From contig VHIT02000054.1 of the NCBI GenBank assembly GCA_009768925.2, positions 248,001-312,000 on the forward strand: DNA of 64,000 nt. Direction: 5' to 3'. Each line of letters opens with the position of its first letter. Within the stretch, counting starts at the first letter, position 1. The position numbers and the translations under genes are program-made. The DNA is from Cryptosporidium bovis (lineage: Eukaryota > Apicomplexa > Conoidasida > Eucoccidiorida > Cryptosporidiidae). Positions 1-8,524 of this stretch are shown here, one piece after another. The notes beneath the pieces are model-generated. The model had not been told where the DNA came from. It made no database searches and saw only the letters and a program-made list of their open reading frames with translations.

Positions 1-1757
1 ACAATGGTTTTTCCCCAAATTTGTGTTTCGATTCCTTTATTATACCTCCTCGGATATTTTAATAACATATTTATTCCAATTCGATGGTTCTTCGTATTTG
101 GTTTGTACCACCAAATTTTTGCATAATTAGAGTCTATGAGCTCTGGAAAACCAGAATTACTTATTTCTTCTACTAACCTTAAATTTAAAGGTGAACATTT
201 TTTTGGAGCTGGTATAACAATCTTATTCCCCACTTTCGTTGAAAATTGTGTATTCTCCCATTTTAAGAGGGTATCTTTTGGGATAGAATTTATTGTGTGA
301 ATTACATTGTAATATTCGTCTCTGAAAACAGATGATACTTTTTCATTTATATTATCTTCAACAATAAAAAATGTATTCTGTGGTATTATTGCGTTTAATA
401 TTTTTTCTATTAAATTTTCATCTATTTCCTCAATTAATACTTCAGCACTTAAGGCATTATAAACTCCATATTTAACGATTCTTGAACAAATATCCGAAAC
501 GATATACATTGGAGATTGCTCCTGTAACTCTGTTTGGATAATAAATTCTCTCTCTGAAATTTCTTTTATCCCTTTGTATACGCTCATAATTTCCTTTGAT
601 GCTTTTAGCTTATTTATGTATTTAAACACAGTGTTAACCACTTCGAATACTTCTGAAGAACCTTTCTTTGATAGTTCAACTTGATAGATAAAAATACTTC
701 CGAAAGAATAGCTTTCATAAATTGTGCTCGTATTAAGAACTAATCCATTTTGCTGTAAATGCCAATATAGCGTATCTTTTTTTTTCGAATTTAAGATATA
801 GGATAATAGCCCCAAAGGTTGCTTCGAAGAAGGATTAAATAAGGTAGGAAAGTTCCATACAAGCCAAAGTTGTTTTTTACTTTTTAATGGATTTAAAACA
901 ACAATTTTTCCGAGATGCTCTTCTTTTATAATCCCTTGGGTTGATGAATTTTCTTTAAATTCATTTTTTTTACATTCACCACTGTTATTATTTGACACAT
1001 CTGAAAAATAGGTTCTCACTAATCTTTCCTGTTCATTAATATTCCTTTTCGATAATAGGACGAGGAACATATTTTCACCGCAATAATATTTCATGTACAT
1101 CCTTTTCAATAAAACTGGAAGTAAAATTCCCTTTGACTTGGGTACCTTTACCAATGTTTCAATATTTCCTGTTGTGAATTGCGAAAAAGGTGGATGACAA
1201 TACGACTTCAATGTATACCACAATCTATCAAATTCATTTGGTATATTTTTCAAGTGTTCAGAATTAACTGAGTTGATTTCTTTAGATATCATTTCTTCAT
1301 CAAAAATAGGATCAATAAAGAACCTAGAAAAACGTTTCAAACCATCTTCTAGATATTCTTCACCTATTTCATTAAAGTATACAGTCCTTTCTTCACCTGT
1401 AAAGGCGTTATTCTTCCCTCCATGACTTGTCATGAATTCATCATAGTTTTCTGGTTCAGGATACTTTTTTGTGCCCAAAAAGAGCATGTGCTCAATTAAA
1501 TGGAACAAACCAAAAACATTTTCTGGGTCATTAAAAGAGCCTGCCTTTACACCTACAGAAAATGCAGAATTTTCTATAATTTCGTCCTCAATTAGTAATA
1601 CCTCCAAACCATTCTCAAGAATTACGTGTTTGAATTTCCTATTATCCGAAAATGGTTTCAGAACAAAGTCAGTTGATTGTTTTTGTGGTTTTACGCAATT
1701 ACATGATACTGAATAACCAAAAAAGAATATAAAAAAAAGTAAATTTATCCACAGCAT
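1..1757 (-). CDS. Insulinase-like metalloprotease (M16A), 3' end outside window
   Basis: Zinc metallopeptidase of the insulinase family, predicted to enter the secretory pathway. The reading frame opens at an ATG at 1757 and stays open to position 1, giving about 585 residues, so the C-terminal half lies beyond the window. The first ~20 residues (MLWINLLFFIFFFGYSVSC) look like a signal peptide. The inverted zinc motif HxxEH is present as HLIEHMLFLGTKKYP near residue 86, and the expected third ligand region follows as NSVNSEHLKN. A GN-ETL segment and an M16 middle domain follow. Full family members are about 1000 residues, so truncation by the window edge fits. The upstream gap carries several GCATGC motifs. 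Apicomplexans have several M16 paralogs; I cannot say which this is. Confidence 0.88.
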   Translation of the reverse strand, partial: MLWINLLFFIFFFGYSVSCNCVKPQKQSTDFVLKPFSDNRKFKHVILENGLEVLLIEDEIIENSAFSVGVKAGSFNDPENVFGLFHLIEHMLFLGTKKYPEPENYDEFMTSHGGKNNAFTGEERTVYFNEIGEEYLEDGLKRFSRFFIDPIFDEEMISKEINSVNSEHLKNIPNEFDRLWYTLKSYCHPPFSQFTTGNIETLVKVPKSKGILLPVLLKRMYMKYYCGENMFLVLLSKRNINEQERLVRTYFSDVSNNNSGECKKNEFKENSSTQGIIKEEHLGKIVVLNPLKSKKQLWLVWNFPTLFNPSSKQPLGLLSYILNSKKKDTLYWHLQQNGLVLNTSTIYESYSFGSIFIYQVELSKKGSSEVFEVVNTVFKYINKLKASKEIMSVYKGIKEISEREFIIQTELQEQSPMYIVSDICSRIVKYGVYNALSAEVLIEEIDENLIEKILNAIIPQNTFFIVEDNINEKVSSVFRDEYYNVIHTINSIPKDTLLKWENTQFSTKVGNKIVIPAPKKCSPLNLRLVEEISNSGFPELIDSNYAKIWWYKPNTKNHRIGINMLLKYPRRYNKGIETQIWGKTI

Positions 1758-1956
1758 TACTAATTCTCATTGAAAAGTTATTTAAAAATTAGTCAATTAA
1801 AAACTACGTGACATGCAATTTCGCATGCAAAACTAGTCAATAATGAAAAACTATATGAACTCGACTAAAAAAAATCTAGTGCATGCTCTCAAAATCTTAA
1901 AACTATAAAATTAAAATTAATTCATTGAATAGAAATTGTTCTAAATTCAAATTATT
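1758..1956 (-). promoter_or_regulatory. Putative promoter of the M16 gene with AP2-type TGCATGC motifs
   Basis: The gap holds ACATGCAA (1811-1818), CGCATGCAA (1822-1830) and TGCATGC (1880-1886). GCATGC/TGCATGCA is an established target of an ApiAP2 protein family conserved between Plasmodium and Cryptosporidium. Three copies in 80 bp of AT-rich DNA are unlikely to be chance, but factor binding here is inferred. Confidence 0.4.
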
Positions 1957-4098
1957 TTAACAATCGGAAATATCGGAATAAATAGTTCTACCAAGTTGAG
2001 TTTGGGAAAATTGGTTATATTCACTTTCCTTAGACAATTTTTTGTTCATATTTTTCTCTGTTACTTCATTGTCAAAGCTAGTGTTTTCATTTTTCAAGCC
2101 ATGCCTTGAATTTTCTTGAATAGTATCAGAAATATTTTTATCTGCCTCATAATCATCCTTTATTGAAAGAGGTAATGGATGGTTCACAACTGGTACTGAT
2201 GATGTTGATTTATTTTCACAACAAACTTCTTTCCTTTTTTTCCCTGGTTTATTTTGTTTGCAATTTTTGCTGCTTATTGAAGGAAGTCTTCTTGGTTTAG
2301 ATCTCAATGAGTTAGTATAATATTTGAGCCCTTTATAAACTGATTGCCAATGCATTACAGCAAATTGAGTTTCTCTAATAAATGCACCTTTGCATGCAAG
2401 ACCATCAATATGAGATAAACCTTCTGTCCATGTTTGAATTTCATTTGAATTTCTTTCCAATTTCTTCTCGATATGGAATAAGATAAGCTCAAATTTTTGA
2501 TTAATTATCCCAATAATTTGTCCAGGCCAAGTAACTCCCTTATAATTTGTCCATACTAACTCTCCAACTTGAAACTTAGATCCTAATATCAAATTGTTCC
2601 CATACTCAACACAATGGTCACAAAACCAATCATTCTTTTTATGTTCTGTAGGATTACTTTGACACTTTTTATGATAGGTATAGCCACAATTTTCGCACAT
2701 TAGAATCGATTCCTTGTTTGTACTCTTACAAATATAGCATTTTATTTCTTGATTTTTTGGAAATGAATGCCTAAAAAAAGTGGGGATATTCAATAGAAAA
2801 ATGTCATCGTAAATCTCATTATTAGCTGCATTAGTATTAGACTCCAAATTCTCGTCAACCGAACTATAAGAATTATCTTCAACATTTGAGCCATTAGAGT
2901 CATCTAAATTAGTTTTTTCCTCATTTTCACAACTTAAATCAATTTTATTCGACGTGTCAATATTCTTTTTCGAAGTGATTTCGGAAAAAATTATGTCAAT
3001 CATCTTATCCCTCTCTATTTTTTGTTCCCTTCCATTCAATGTTCCCATTAACCTTGGATTTCTTCTTTGAATAATCTTTACCAATAGTTCTATTGGAAGG
3101 CATGAAATTGCTGCATACAAGTGCAATTTAAAATTTTCGAAATTATTACTTTTATTATTTGAATTTATTTGGTTTAAACCACTATTTTTTGGAGAATTAC
3201 TGTCAAAACTGTGAAATGCTTCCCCAGAAAATTTACTTTTATATTGTGTATTGTTCTCAATATCAGTTTCCACGTTTTTATCTTGGTATGTATTATTTTT
3301 ATTTGGCAGTGTGGTCACTGAATTAACTTCATCTAGAGTATTTTTATTACAAAAAATATTATTTATTGGAAATGGATTAACGTTATCCATAAATTTCTTT
3401 ATTTCATGGCAATTAAGTTGAGTGTTTTGTTGACTATTTTCTGTTTGTTGTGTATTTAGACTGTAGTTGAAAATAGATCGATTCTGTAGGTTTGAATCTG
3501 GCTTATCGAGTTGAGTTACATTAAAAAAATTGAACATGTTCGCTGGATAATTTTGACTCATTCTTGAATATTCTAAAATATTGTTTTGTGGTATTTTAAA
3601 GTGACTGCATTTCCCTCTATGATTAATAAAGCCTTTAACACTGGAATAAATTTTTCTGCAGTATATACATCTCACTCTTAAACTTGACCTTGTTGGTGTA
3701 AATGCATAGTTACATGATACTTTTACCTTCCCTTTCTTAATAGATACTTTTCCATCTTGCCATTTTAGGTCAGAATCTTTTTTCGATTTGATTTTTTCTT
3801 CGTAATTTATTTCTTGACTCATTTTTCCTTTAAGTGCTTCCAAAGAAATATAATTTTGGTTATGAACCTCGTCTATAGTGCTCGCTGAATTATTTTGATT
3901 CAAAAATTCAATAGAGTTTGAACTTTCTAGTTGATTATTAATTGGCCGTTCTTGAGTAATGGGTAAAATTTCACTATATTGAGAATGACCATGATACAAA
4001 GGATATGCTATTTGATTTAAATCTCTTTCAACTTCATTTTGAACTTGAGTGTTTAAATCAGTATTTGAATCCTTATAATTCTGGGAATTATTTAGCAT
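1957..4098 (-). CDS. PHD finger + PWWP domain protein with N-terminal zinc-finger-like motif
   Basis: Likely nuclear chromatin reader. A PHD finger near residues 450-495 shows the Cys4-His-Cys3 series (CYICKS, CENCGYTYHKKC, WFCDHC). Directly after it comes a PWWP/Tudor-like module starting GELVWTNYKGVTWPGQIIG. Further N-terminal is a C-x2-C...H-x4-C motif (CIYCRKIYSSVKGFINHRGKC). The rest is Asn/Ser-rich low complexity, and the tail is basic. PHD+PWWP pairs are known in histone-binding proteins; the exact mark read is not predictable. The frame can be read up to 4158 but begins there with TTG. The first in-frame ATG is at 4098. Alternatively a 17-codon exon at 4254-4204 could be spliced in by a 51-nt intron (4203-4153). 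Confidence 0.85.
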   Translation of the reverse strand: MLNNSQNYKDSNTDLNTQVQNEVERDLNQIAYPLYHGHSQYSEILPITQERPINNQLESSNSIEFLNQNNSASTIDEVHNQNYISLEALKGKMSQEINYEEKIKSKKDSDLKWQDGKVSIKKGKVKVSCNYAFTPTRSSLRVRCIYCRKIYSSVKGFINHRGKCSHFKIPQNNILEYSRMSQNYPANMFNFFNVTQLDKPDSNLQNRSIFNYSLNTQQTENSQQNTQLNCHEIKKFMDNVNPFPINNIFCNKNTLDEVNSVTTLPNKNNTYQDKNVETDIENNTQYKSKFSGEAFHSFDSNSPKNSGLNQINSNNKSNNFENFKLHLYAAISCLPIELLVKIIQRRNPRLMGTLNGREQKIERDKMIDIIFSEITSKKNIDTSNKIDLSCENEEKTNLDDSNGSNVEDNSYSSVDENLESNTNAANNEIYDDIFLLNIPTFFRHSFPKNQEIKCYICKSTNKESILMCENCGYTYHKKCQSNPTEHKKNDWFCDHCVEYGNNLILGSKFQVGELVWTNYKGVTWPGQIIGIINQKFELILFHIEKKLERNSNEIQTWTEGLSHIDGLACKGAFIRETQFAVMHWQSVYKGLKYYTNSLRSKPRRLPSISSKNCKQNKPGKKRKEVCCENKSTSSVPVVNHPLPLSIKDDYEADKNISDTIQENSRHGLKNENTSFDNEVTEKNMNKKLSKESEYNQFSQTQLGRTIYSDISDC

Positions 4099-4486
4099 AT
4101 TAATAATTAAAGCAAACTTTCTGACGAATTCCCGATCAATAATGTCATTGTTCTTCAATATTTAGTTACTTTATTCAATTTTTAACACAAACAAATAACC
4201 TACCTCCTGTCTCTTCTCTGTAAATTCCGAGTTTCGGTTAAAGTTTTCATTCATTTTATATTTCAAAAACAAACCAATCACGCCAATTCTAGTTCTAATA
4301 AATAGCTCATGGCTGATTTTAGTTCATGCACATGCAAACTCAAACATTTATTCTCAAATCCATGCATGCAGTCTAAAGAAAACTACATGCAGTTTCAGTA
4401 TACCATACATTAAACATATGACTTATTTTCCTAAATAAAAAAAAAACCTATAATATTCAGAAAGCTGCTTTCAACTGTACTAAAAC
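4099..4486 (-). promoter_or_regulatory. Upstream region of the PHD-PWWP gene with TGCATGCA cluster
   Basis: The gap between the two genes contains a perfect palindromic TGCATGCA (4363-4370) plus CATGCA cores at 4325, 4331 and 4386. This is the densest such cluster in the window. It matches the motif known for one ApiAP2 family; regulation by it is inference. A possible short 5' exon of the PHD-PWWP gene lies at 4204-4254. Confidence 0.4.
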
Positions 4487-6808
4487 TTAAGATAACTTAC
4501 AAAAACTACTTGAGAAGGAATCATACCAAAGGGGATTTTGCCATGTTTCAATACAAGAAATAGATGAAGGGTCAAAGTCCCACGTAGCACAATCATTTTG
4601 ACTAGAGTGTTCATTATCCTGTGGAACCTCAGTTGAGTAACCTAGTGGCATTGTACAAACGGAAGAACCACTAAACTCCTTCTGACCGATTGTGAAATGA
4701 GGATCTGATGTTGTAGAAGCTTCGGAATTTAGTGTTGCCTTTTCTGACGGAATACAAAACATGTCAACTGGAAGACACTCACCACTCCATGACTCAGGCA
4801 AATCCATTTGTTTGTTAAAAATAGAATAGCCCGTTTGATCTTGCTCAATGTGTTCATTATTTCGAGACAAGCTTTCAGAGATTTCCCGACCCAGTGAAAA
4901 AGGTAATGTTTCAACCTTTTCATTGTTCTCTTCAGTGCCAGAACTGTTAAGTACAACCATTTGAGTTTGAATAGTAGAATCTTCATTCCAACGACCTGCA
5001 TCTGTATTCGAATAGAAGAAAGAATTGCCAATGGAAACACACATCGTCTTGTTTGGATCTTCAATGAAAGGACCATCAAATGCTGTAAAAGATTGGCAAG
5101 GTGACGATGCATATGAAGACATGTTACAATAATTTGTATTTGGTGATACTGTTGTCGAATTTTGGTGATGCACTGGGGTGGATATCGATAATTTGCCACA
5201 GGAAACGACATAATTCCTATTGTTATCAGTATTATATCTTGTTCCAACACTATTATTTGCGATTTTTCCAATCCTGTTAGAGCAATTGACATTTTGATTT
5301 CCATTAGGACTCTTCGAATTGTTTTTGTCTGGACTCATCTCCGGGCTTTGATTGGTACAATTAGAGCCAACACCACATGTGATGGGTTCATTTAGTTTGT
5401 TTCTTTCACTTCCTTCAATAATACTACTCTCTATTTTATACATAATTCGCTCACTTGCTGTCAGGTTACCAATGACCTTCAACTGATCATCTGCGGTAAC
5501 AATTCTATCTAATTGATCAGCATTCTTATCCCCCACAGTATAAATATGTTGTATATCTTGAGTTGAGTAATCTAACAATGATCCTTTCGAGTTGCAACCA
5601 TTATGCAAAACATTTGAATTGATATTGTGGTTATTATCTAATGAAATATTCTCTGCATGGATGTTTTCATTATCTTTCCTCTGGCAATATACTCCATAAC
5701 TTTTTTCATTTGATATATCTAATCCAAAATCTAAATCCTGAACATTGTTATTGCCAATAGACAACGAAATATTATTTTGTTCAATATTCTGACAAAAACA
5801 ACCCTTTGTCAAATCACATGAGCAGTTCAAAGTTGGATCGTTCTGATGTGTTATTTTCGAATTGAAAGAATACGGTGATGATCTGAAAGAAACATTCTTA
5901 ATAAATGAAGTTCTATTCGAAAAGTTACCATTTGAATAATTTATCACCCCTCCACCTAATGAACAATCATCAATGTACCTGGCACCACCCTCACATACCT
6001 GTGCACCACCATTTACACAGACACCATTCCCCATACCTGTAAAATTGTTATTAACAGAAAGAACTCCCTTCCCCGTAGTAACGTTCATTTTGTAATTAAT
6101 ATTGTTGATAATACCTGAGTAATTTTCCCTTTGAGGATCAAAGTTTTCCTTATTTATACCAACCTTAGACGACTTTAACACATTACCCACACCCAAACAA
6201 TTAATATTACTCATCCCTATTTGCAAGGGGAGGCACTTTCCATCCCGTTTTTTTCTTTGTTTCATCCAACAAGCATTACAAACACGAAGTTTCGATTCAA
6301 CTGAACAAACAGAAATGTATCTCCATTGAGGAGTTTTCGTTGCTGAACATATCTGACAAAAATAATCAGATCTATCAAGTGGTGGTCTTCCTGCCCTTCT
6401 TTCATTACTTTGTTTCAACTTGATATCCACTCCCTTAACTGAATTAACATCAGAATCATAGAAATTGTTTTTATATCCATAAATGATCTCCCTGTCAATA
6501 TTATTTTCATAACTAGAGCACACTGAATCAATTACCTTATTATCACCATCCATTACAGAATGTGGTATTTTTCGTTGATCAATCAAACTTAAATATGGAT
6601 AGTTATCCAAACACTGTGAATCACCCGACAGTGTTCTTGAACTCAAAAGTGATTGATTATCTGATATCAAATCACAAGATACGAGAGTTGGGAGCACCTT
6701 ACTTCTTTTAACAAGGCGATCATCTTTTTTTGGTAACATATTTTCTAAAGCAACACCCGTAATATTATCTATAGTTAACCTGTTATTCGATTCGATTTGC
6801 GATTCCAT
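4487..6808 (-). CDS. GATA-type zinc-finger protein
   Basis: A protein of 773 residues, almost entirely low-complexity Asn/Ser-rich sequence apart from one GATA-like finger near residues 148-185. That segment reads FCQICSATKTPQWR ... VCNACWMKQRKKR, with the two CxxC pairs separated by 22 residues, slightly longer than the 17-20 usual in GATA factors. A basic AT-hook-like stretch (RRAGRPPLD) comes just before it and a basic RKKR tail follows, as in DNA-binding GATA factors. It is probably a nuclear DNA-binding protein; the target is unknown. Start ATG at 6808. Classical GATA factors are rare in Apicomplexa, which makes the finger notable. Confidence 0.82.
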   Translation of the reverse strand: MESQIESNNRLTIDNITGVALENMLPKKDDRLVKRSKVLPTLVSCDLISDNQSLLSSRTLSGDSQCLDNYPYLSLIDQRKIPHSVMDGDNKVIDSVCSSYENNIDREIIYGYKNNFYDSDVNSVKGVDIKLKQSNERRAGRPPLDRSDYFCQICSATKTPQWRYISVCSVESKLRVCNACWMKQRKKRDGKCLPLQIGMSNINCLGVGNVLKSSKVGINKENFDPQRENYSGIINNINYKMNVTTGKGVLSVNNNFTGMGNGVCVNGGAQVCEGGARYIDDCSLGGGVINYSNGNFSNRTSFIKNVSFRSSPYSFNSKITHQNDPTLNCSCDLTKGCFCQNIEQNNISLSIGNNNVQDLDFGLDISNEKSYGVYCQRKDNENIHAENISLDNNHNINSNVLHNGCNSKGSLLDYSTQDIQHIYTVGDKNADQLDRIVTADDQLKVIGNLTASERIMYKIESSIIEGSERNKLNEPITCGVGSNCTNQSPEMSPDKNNSKSPNGNQNVNCSNRIGKIANNSVGTRYNTDNNRNYVVSCGKLSISTPVHHQNSTTVSPNTNYCNMSSYASSPCQSFTAFDGPFIEDPNKTMCVSIGNSFFYSNTDAGRWNEDSTIQTQMVVLNSSGTEENNEKVETLPFSLGREISESLSRNNEHIEQDQTGYSIFNKQMDLPESWSGECLPVDMFCIPSEKATLNSEASTTSDPHFTIGQKEFSGSSVCTMPLGYSTEVPQDNEHSSQNDCATWDFDPSSISCIETWQNPLWYDSFSSSFCKLS

Positions 6809-7211
6809 TTTCTAAATGCCCATGTACCAAAAACTTTAAATACCCTCTATAGCCCTATCTATACCAAAGAAAAATATATAACTTCCTGTCTAATACTCAA
6901 AAATATTGCTTTACACCTGTATTTGCGAAATAACTTGAAATCATTCGAGGAAAAACAGAATATTCCAATTTTTGTCCCGGATTCAAAAAAATGTAAATGT
7001 GGTTTACTCTCTTGTTAAGAGGTGAATTATTTTTTTACTGTTAAACTATTGCGAATACATGTAAAGTTTGAAAAATACCACAAAGATTTACTTTTCTGCG
7101 TGATTTTGCATCAGAATATAACTCGGACAATCTCTACCTGTTAGTAATCTAGCAAAATTAATAAGTCACCTGTAAAACCTAATATTCAAGAAAACAAATA
7201 CCTTCCTTTAA
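6809..7211. other. Intergenic, AT-rich
   Basis: I see no convincing gene here. A 73-codon plus-strand frame at 6797-7018 overlaps the GATA gene start and has no recognisable features. The stretch presumably holds the GATA gene promoter. Confidence 0.5.
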
Positions 7212-7442
7212 TTATTTACCTTTCAAGCCTTCTCTACCTCCAATAGGAAGTGCATTGACCACAATAACAGCTGCACAAAGACATGCGCTGCAATCTGGAC
7301 AACATTCGTCTCCCCTTCAACCCACATAAACGCGCCTTTGTGGCGGTAATTAAGATATTCCTGTTTCACGAGCATTTGCCAAAGCTAGGAGCGTAGTATT
7401 AGCGGTTAATCTCATATGGCCAACAAATTTGGGATTTCTCAT
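7212..7442 (-). pseudogene. Broken small coding frame of unknown family
   Basis: A single minus-strand frame runs 77 codons from an ATG at 7442 to a TAA at 7212. It is interrupted by only two stops: a TAA after RETGIS and a TGA after RRVYVG. Its composition is unlike random intergenic DNA here (higher GC, few Lys/Asn/Ile runs). It contains a cysteine cluster (CCPDCSACLC) followed by AAVIVVNALPIGGREGLKGK. I do not recognise the family. It lies next to the PGAM5 relic and shows the same kind of decay, so both may have lost selection together. It could also be a conserved noncoding RNA rather than a broken gene. Confidence 0.4.
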
Positions 7443-7514
7443 TTAATTCATAGTATCAATTAAAGGTATGGATTCCAGACATTAAATTCACAGAATCAAT
7501 AAATAAATTGTAAA

Positions 7515-8243
7515 TTAAACTATGAGGTTGTTTAAAGATACAAACATCCTTGTAATACTGCAATTGTTACTGTTTAACCTCAACCACCCACCTATCGGGT
7601 ATTGAAGCCCTTTACAAAACACTCAACGAGTGACGTTTCCACAACAAGCAATAATGTCTACCCTATGATTAAAGTGTTCACTCTTTTGTATGGAGTGTGT
7701 TTTGAATACAACAATTCTTTTCCTGTCAGAATGTATCCCTTCAGTTTGGGATCAAAACCGTTTAATGGAGGGCTAGGATAAATAGGAACTCCTTCCGCTA
7801 AGTTTGGATCTTCGAATAATTTCACACCAGGAAAGAAGGTAGAAGTTACTCCCGTTGTTTCTTTTGCTCTCATTGAGTTTGAATGATAGATTATTCCAAC
7901 CTCATCTCCATAATGACTATGTAGATATTTTCCCATTTTCCTTATCTGCTCTCTTCCTATATTTGCGAGCATTCTTTCACCATCACATTCCCCAGATATG
8001 TTTTATTTCCCATGCCTTACAAGCATATTTTGATGCCACTCTCTTATAGATGTTGTCTCGCACATTTTAATTTCTCCTCTTATCCGAACGATCCCAGTTT
8101 GGGACCCAACTTACTGGATCTTTAAAGTAATAACCATAGTTCTTGGTTGATTAAATAGCTATGGAACATTTAAATATCATTGCATATGCGGAAGACCTCG
8201 CGAAGTCCCATAGTTTTCCAAACAATATTCTACTACTCAGTTT
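7515..8243 (-). pseudogene. Decayed PGAM5-like (phosphoglycerate mutase family) phosphatase gene
   Basis: PGAM5 is a histidine-phosphatase-fold Ser/Thr phosphatase, often mitochondrial. Its landmarks occur in order on the minus strand but broken. DPVSWVPNWDRSDKRR (near 8120-8075) matches the WDPNWDRR motif and hits a stop. After a frame change comes MLVRHGK with the catalytic RHG, followed by an in-frame TAA (8003-8005). Next is GERMLANIGREQ, then SNSMRAKETT and AEGVPIYPSPP. After another frame change comes IIACCGNVTR, a TGA (7623-7625), and GGWLRLNSNNCSIT. The second catalytic histidine (family CHANVIR-like) is replaced. The longest intact piece is 104 codons (7972-7658). An N-terminal stretch extends to about 8243 with a further TAA. 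Introns cannot explain the stops because no GT-AG pairs flank them. Confidence 0.85.
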
Positions 8244-8524
8244 ACCTGAAGTTACCTGTACTGTAAAAACGTCATTTTCTATAAAAGTATTCTTGAATAG
8301 TATAGAGTAAGATATGTGGGAACATTTTTTTTATAAAAATGTTACTTATTTAAATATTTTGTTGACTCTTTAAGCAATTAAAATTAACAAGCTCAGATAT
8401 TTTTACTAGACATTATTGTTTAAGAAAGCATTTACCGCAAACTGGAAGCCTCACATATGCGAAACAATTATCGATCGCGAAAAAAGTCAAAAAATAACCT
8501 TTTTTAATTTTATTTAAATAGAAA
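8244..8524. other. Intergenic upstream of the TARBP1/Trm3 gene
   Basis: AT-rich sequence with no coding signal that I can support. It presumably contains the promoter of the plus-strand methyltransferase gene. Confidence 0.4.

Noticed and set aside
4729..5304. 191-codon minus-strand frame inside the GATA gene
   Set aside because: Alternative frame of the same low-complexity gene; no independent features.
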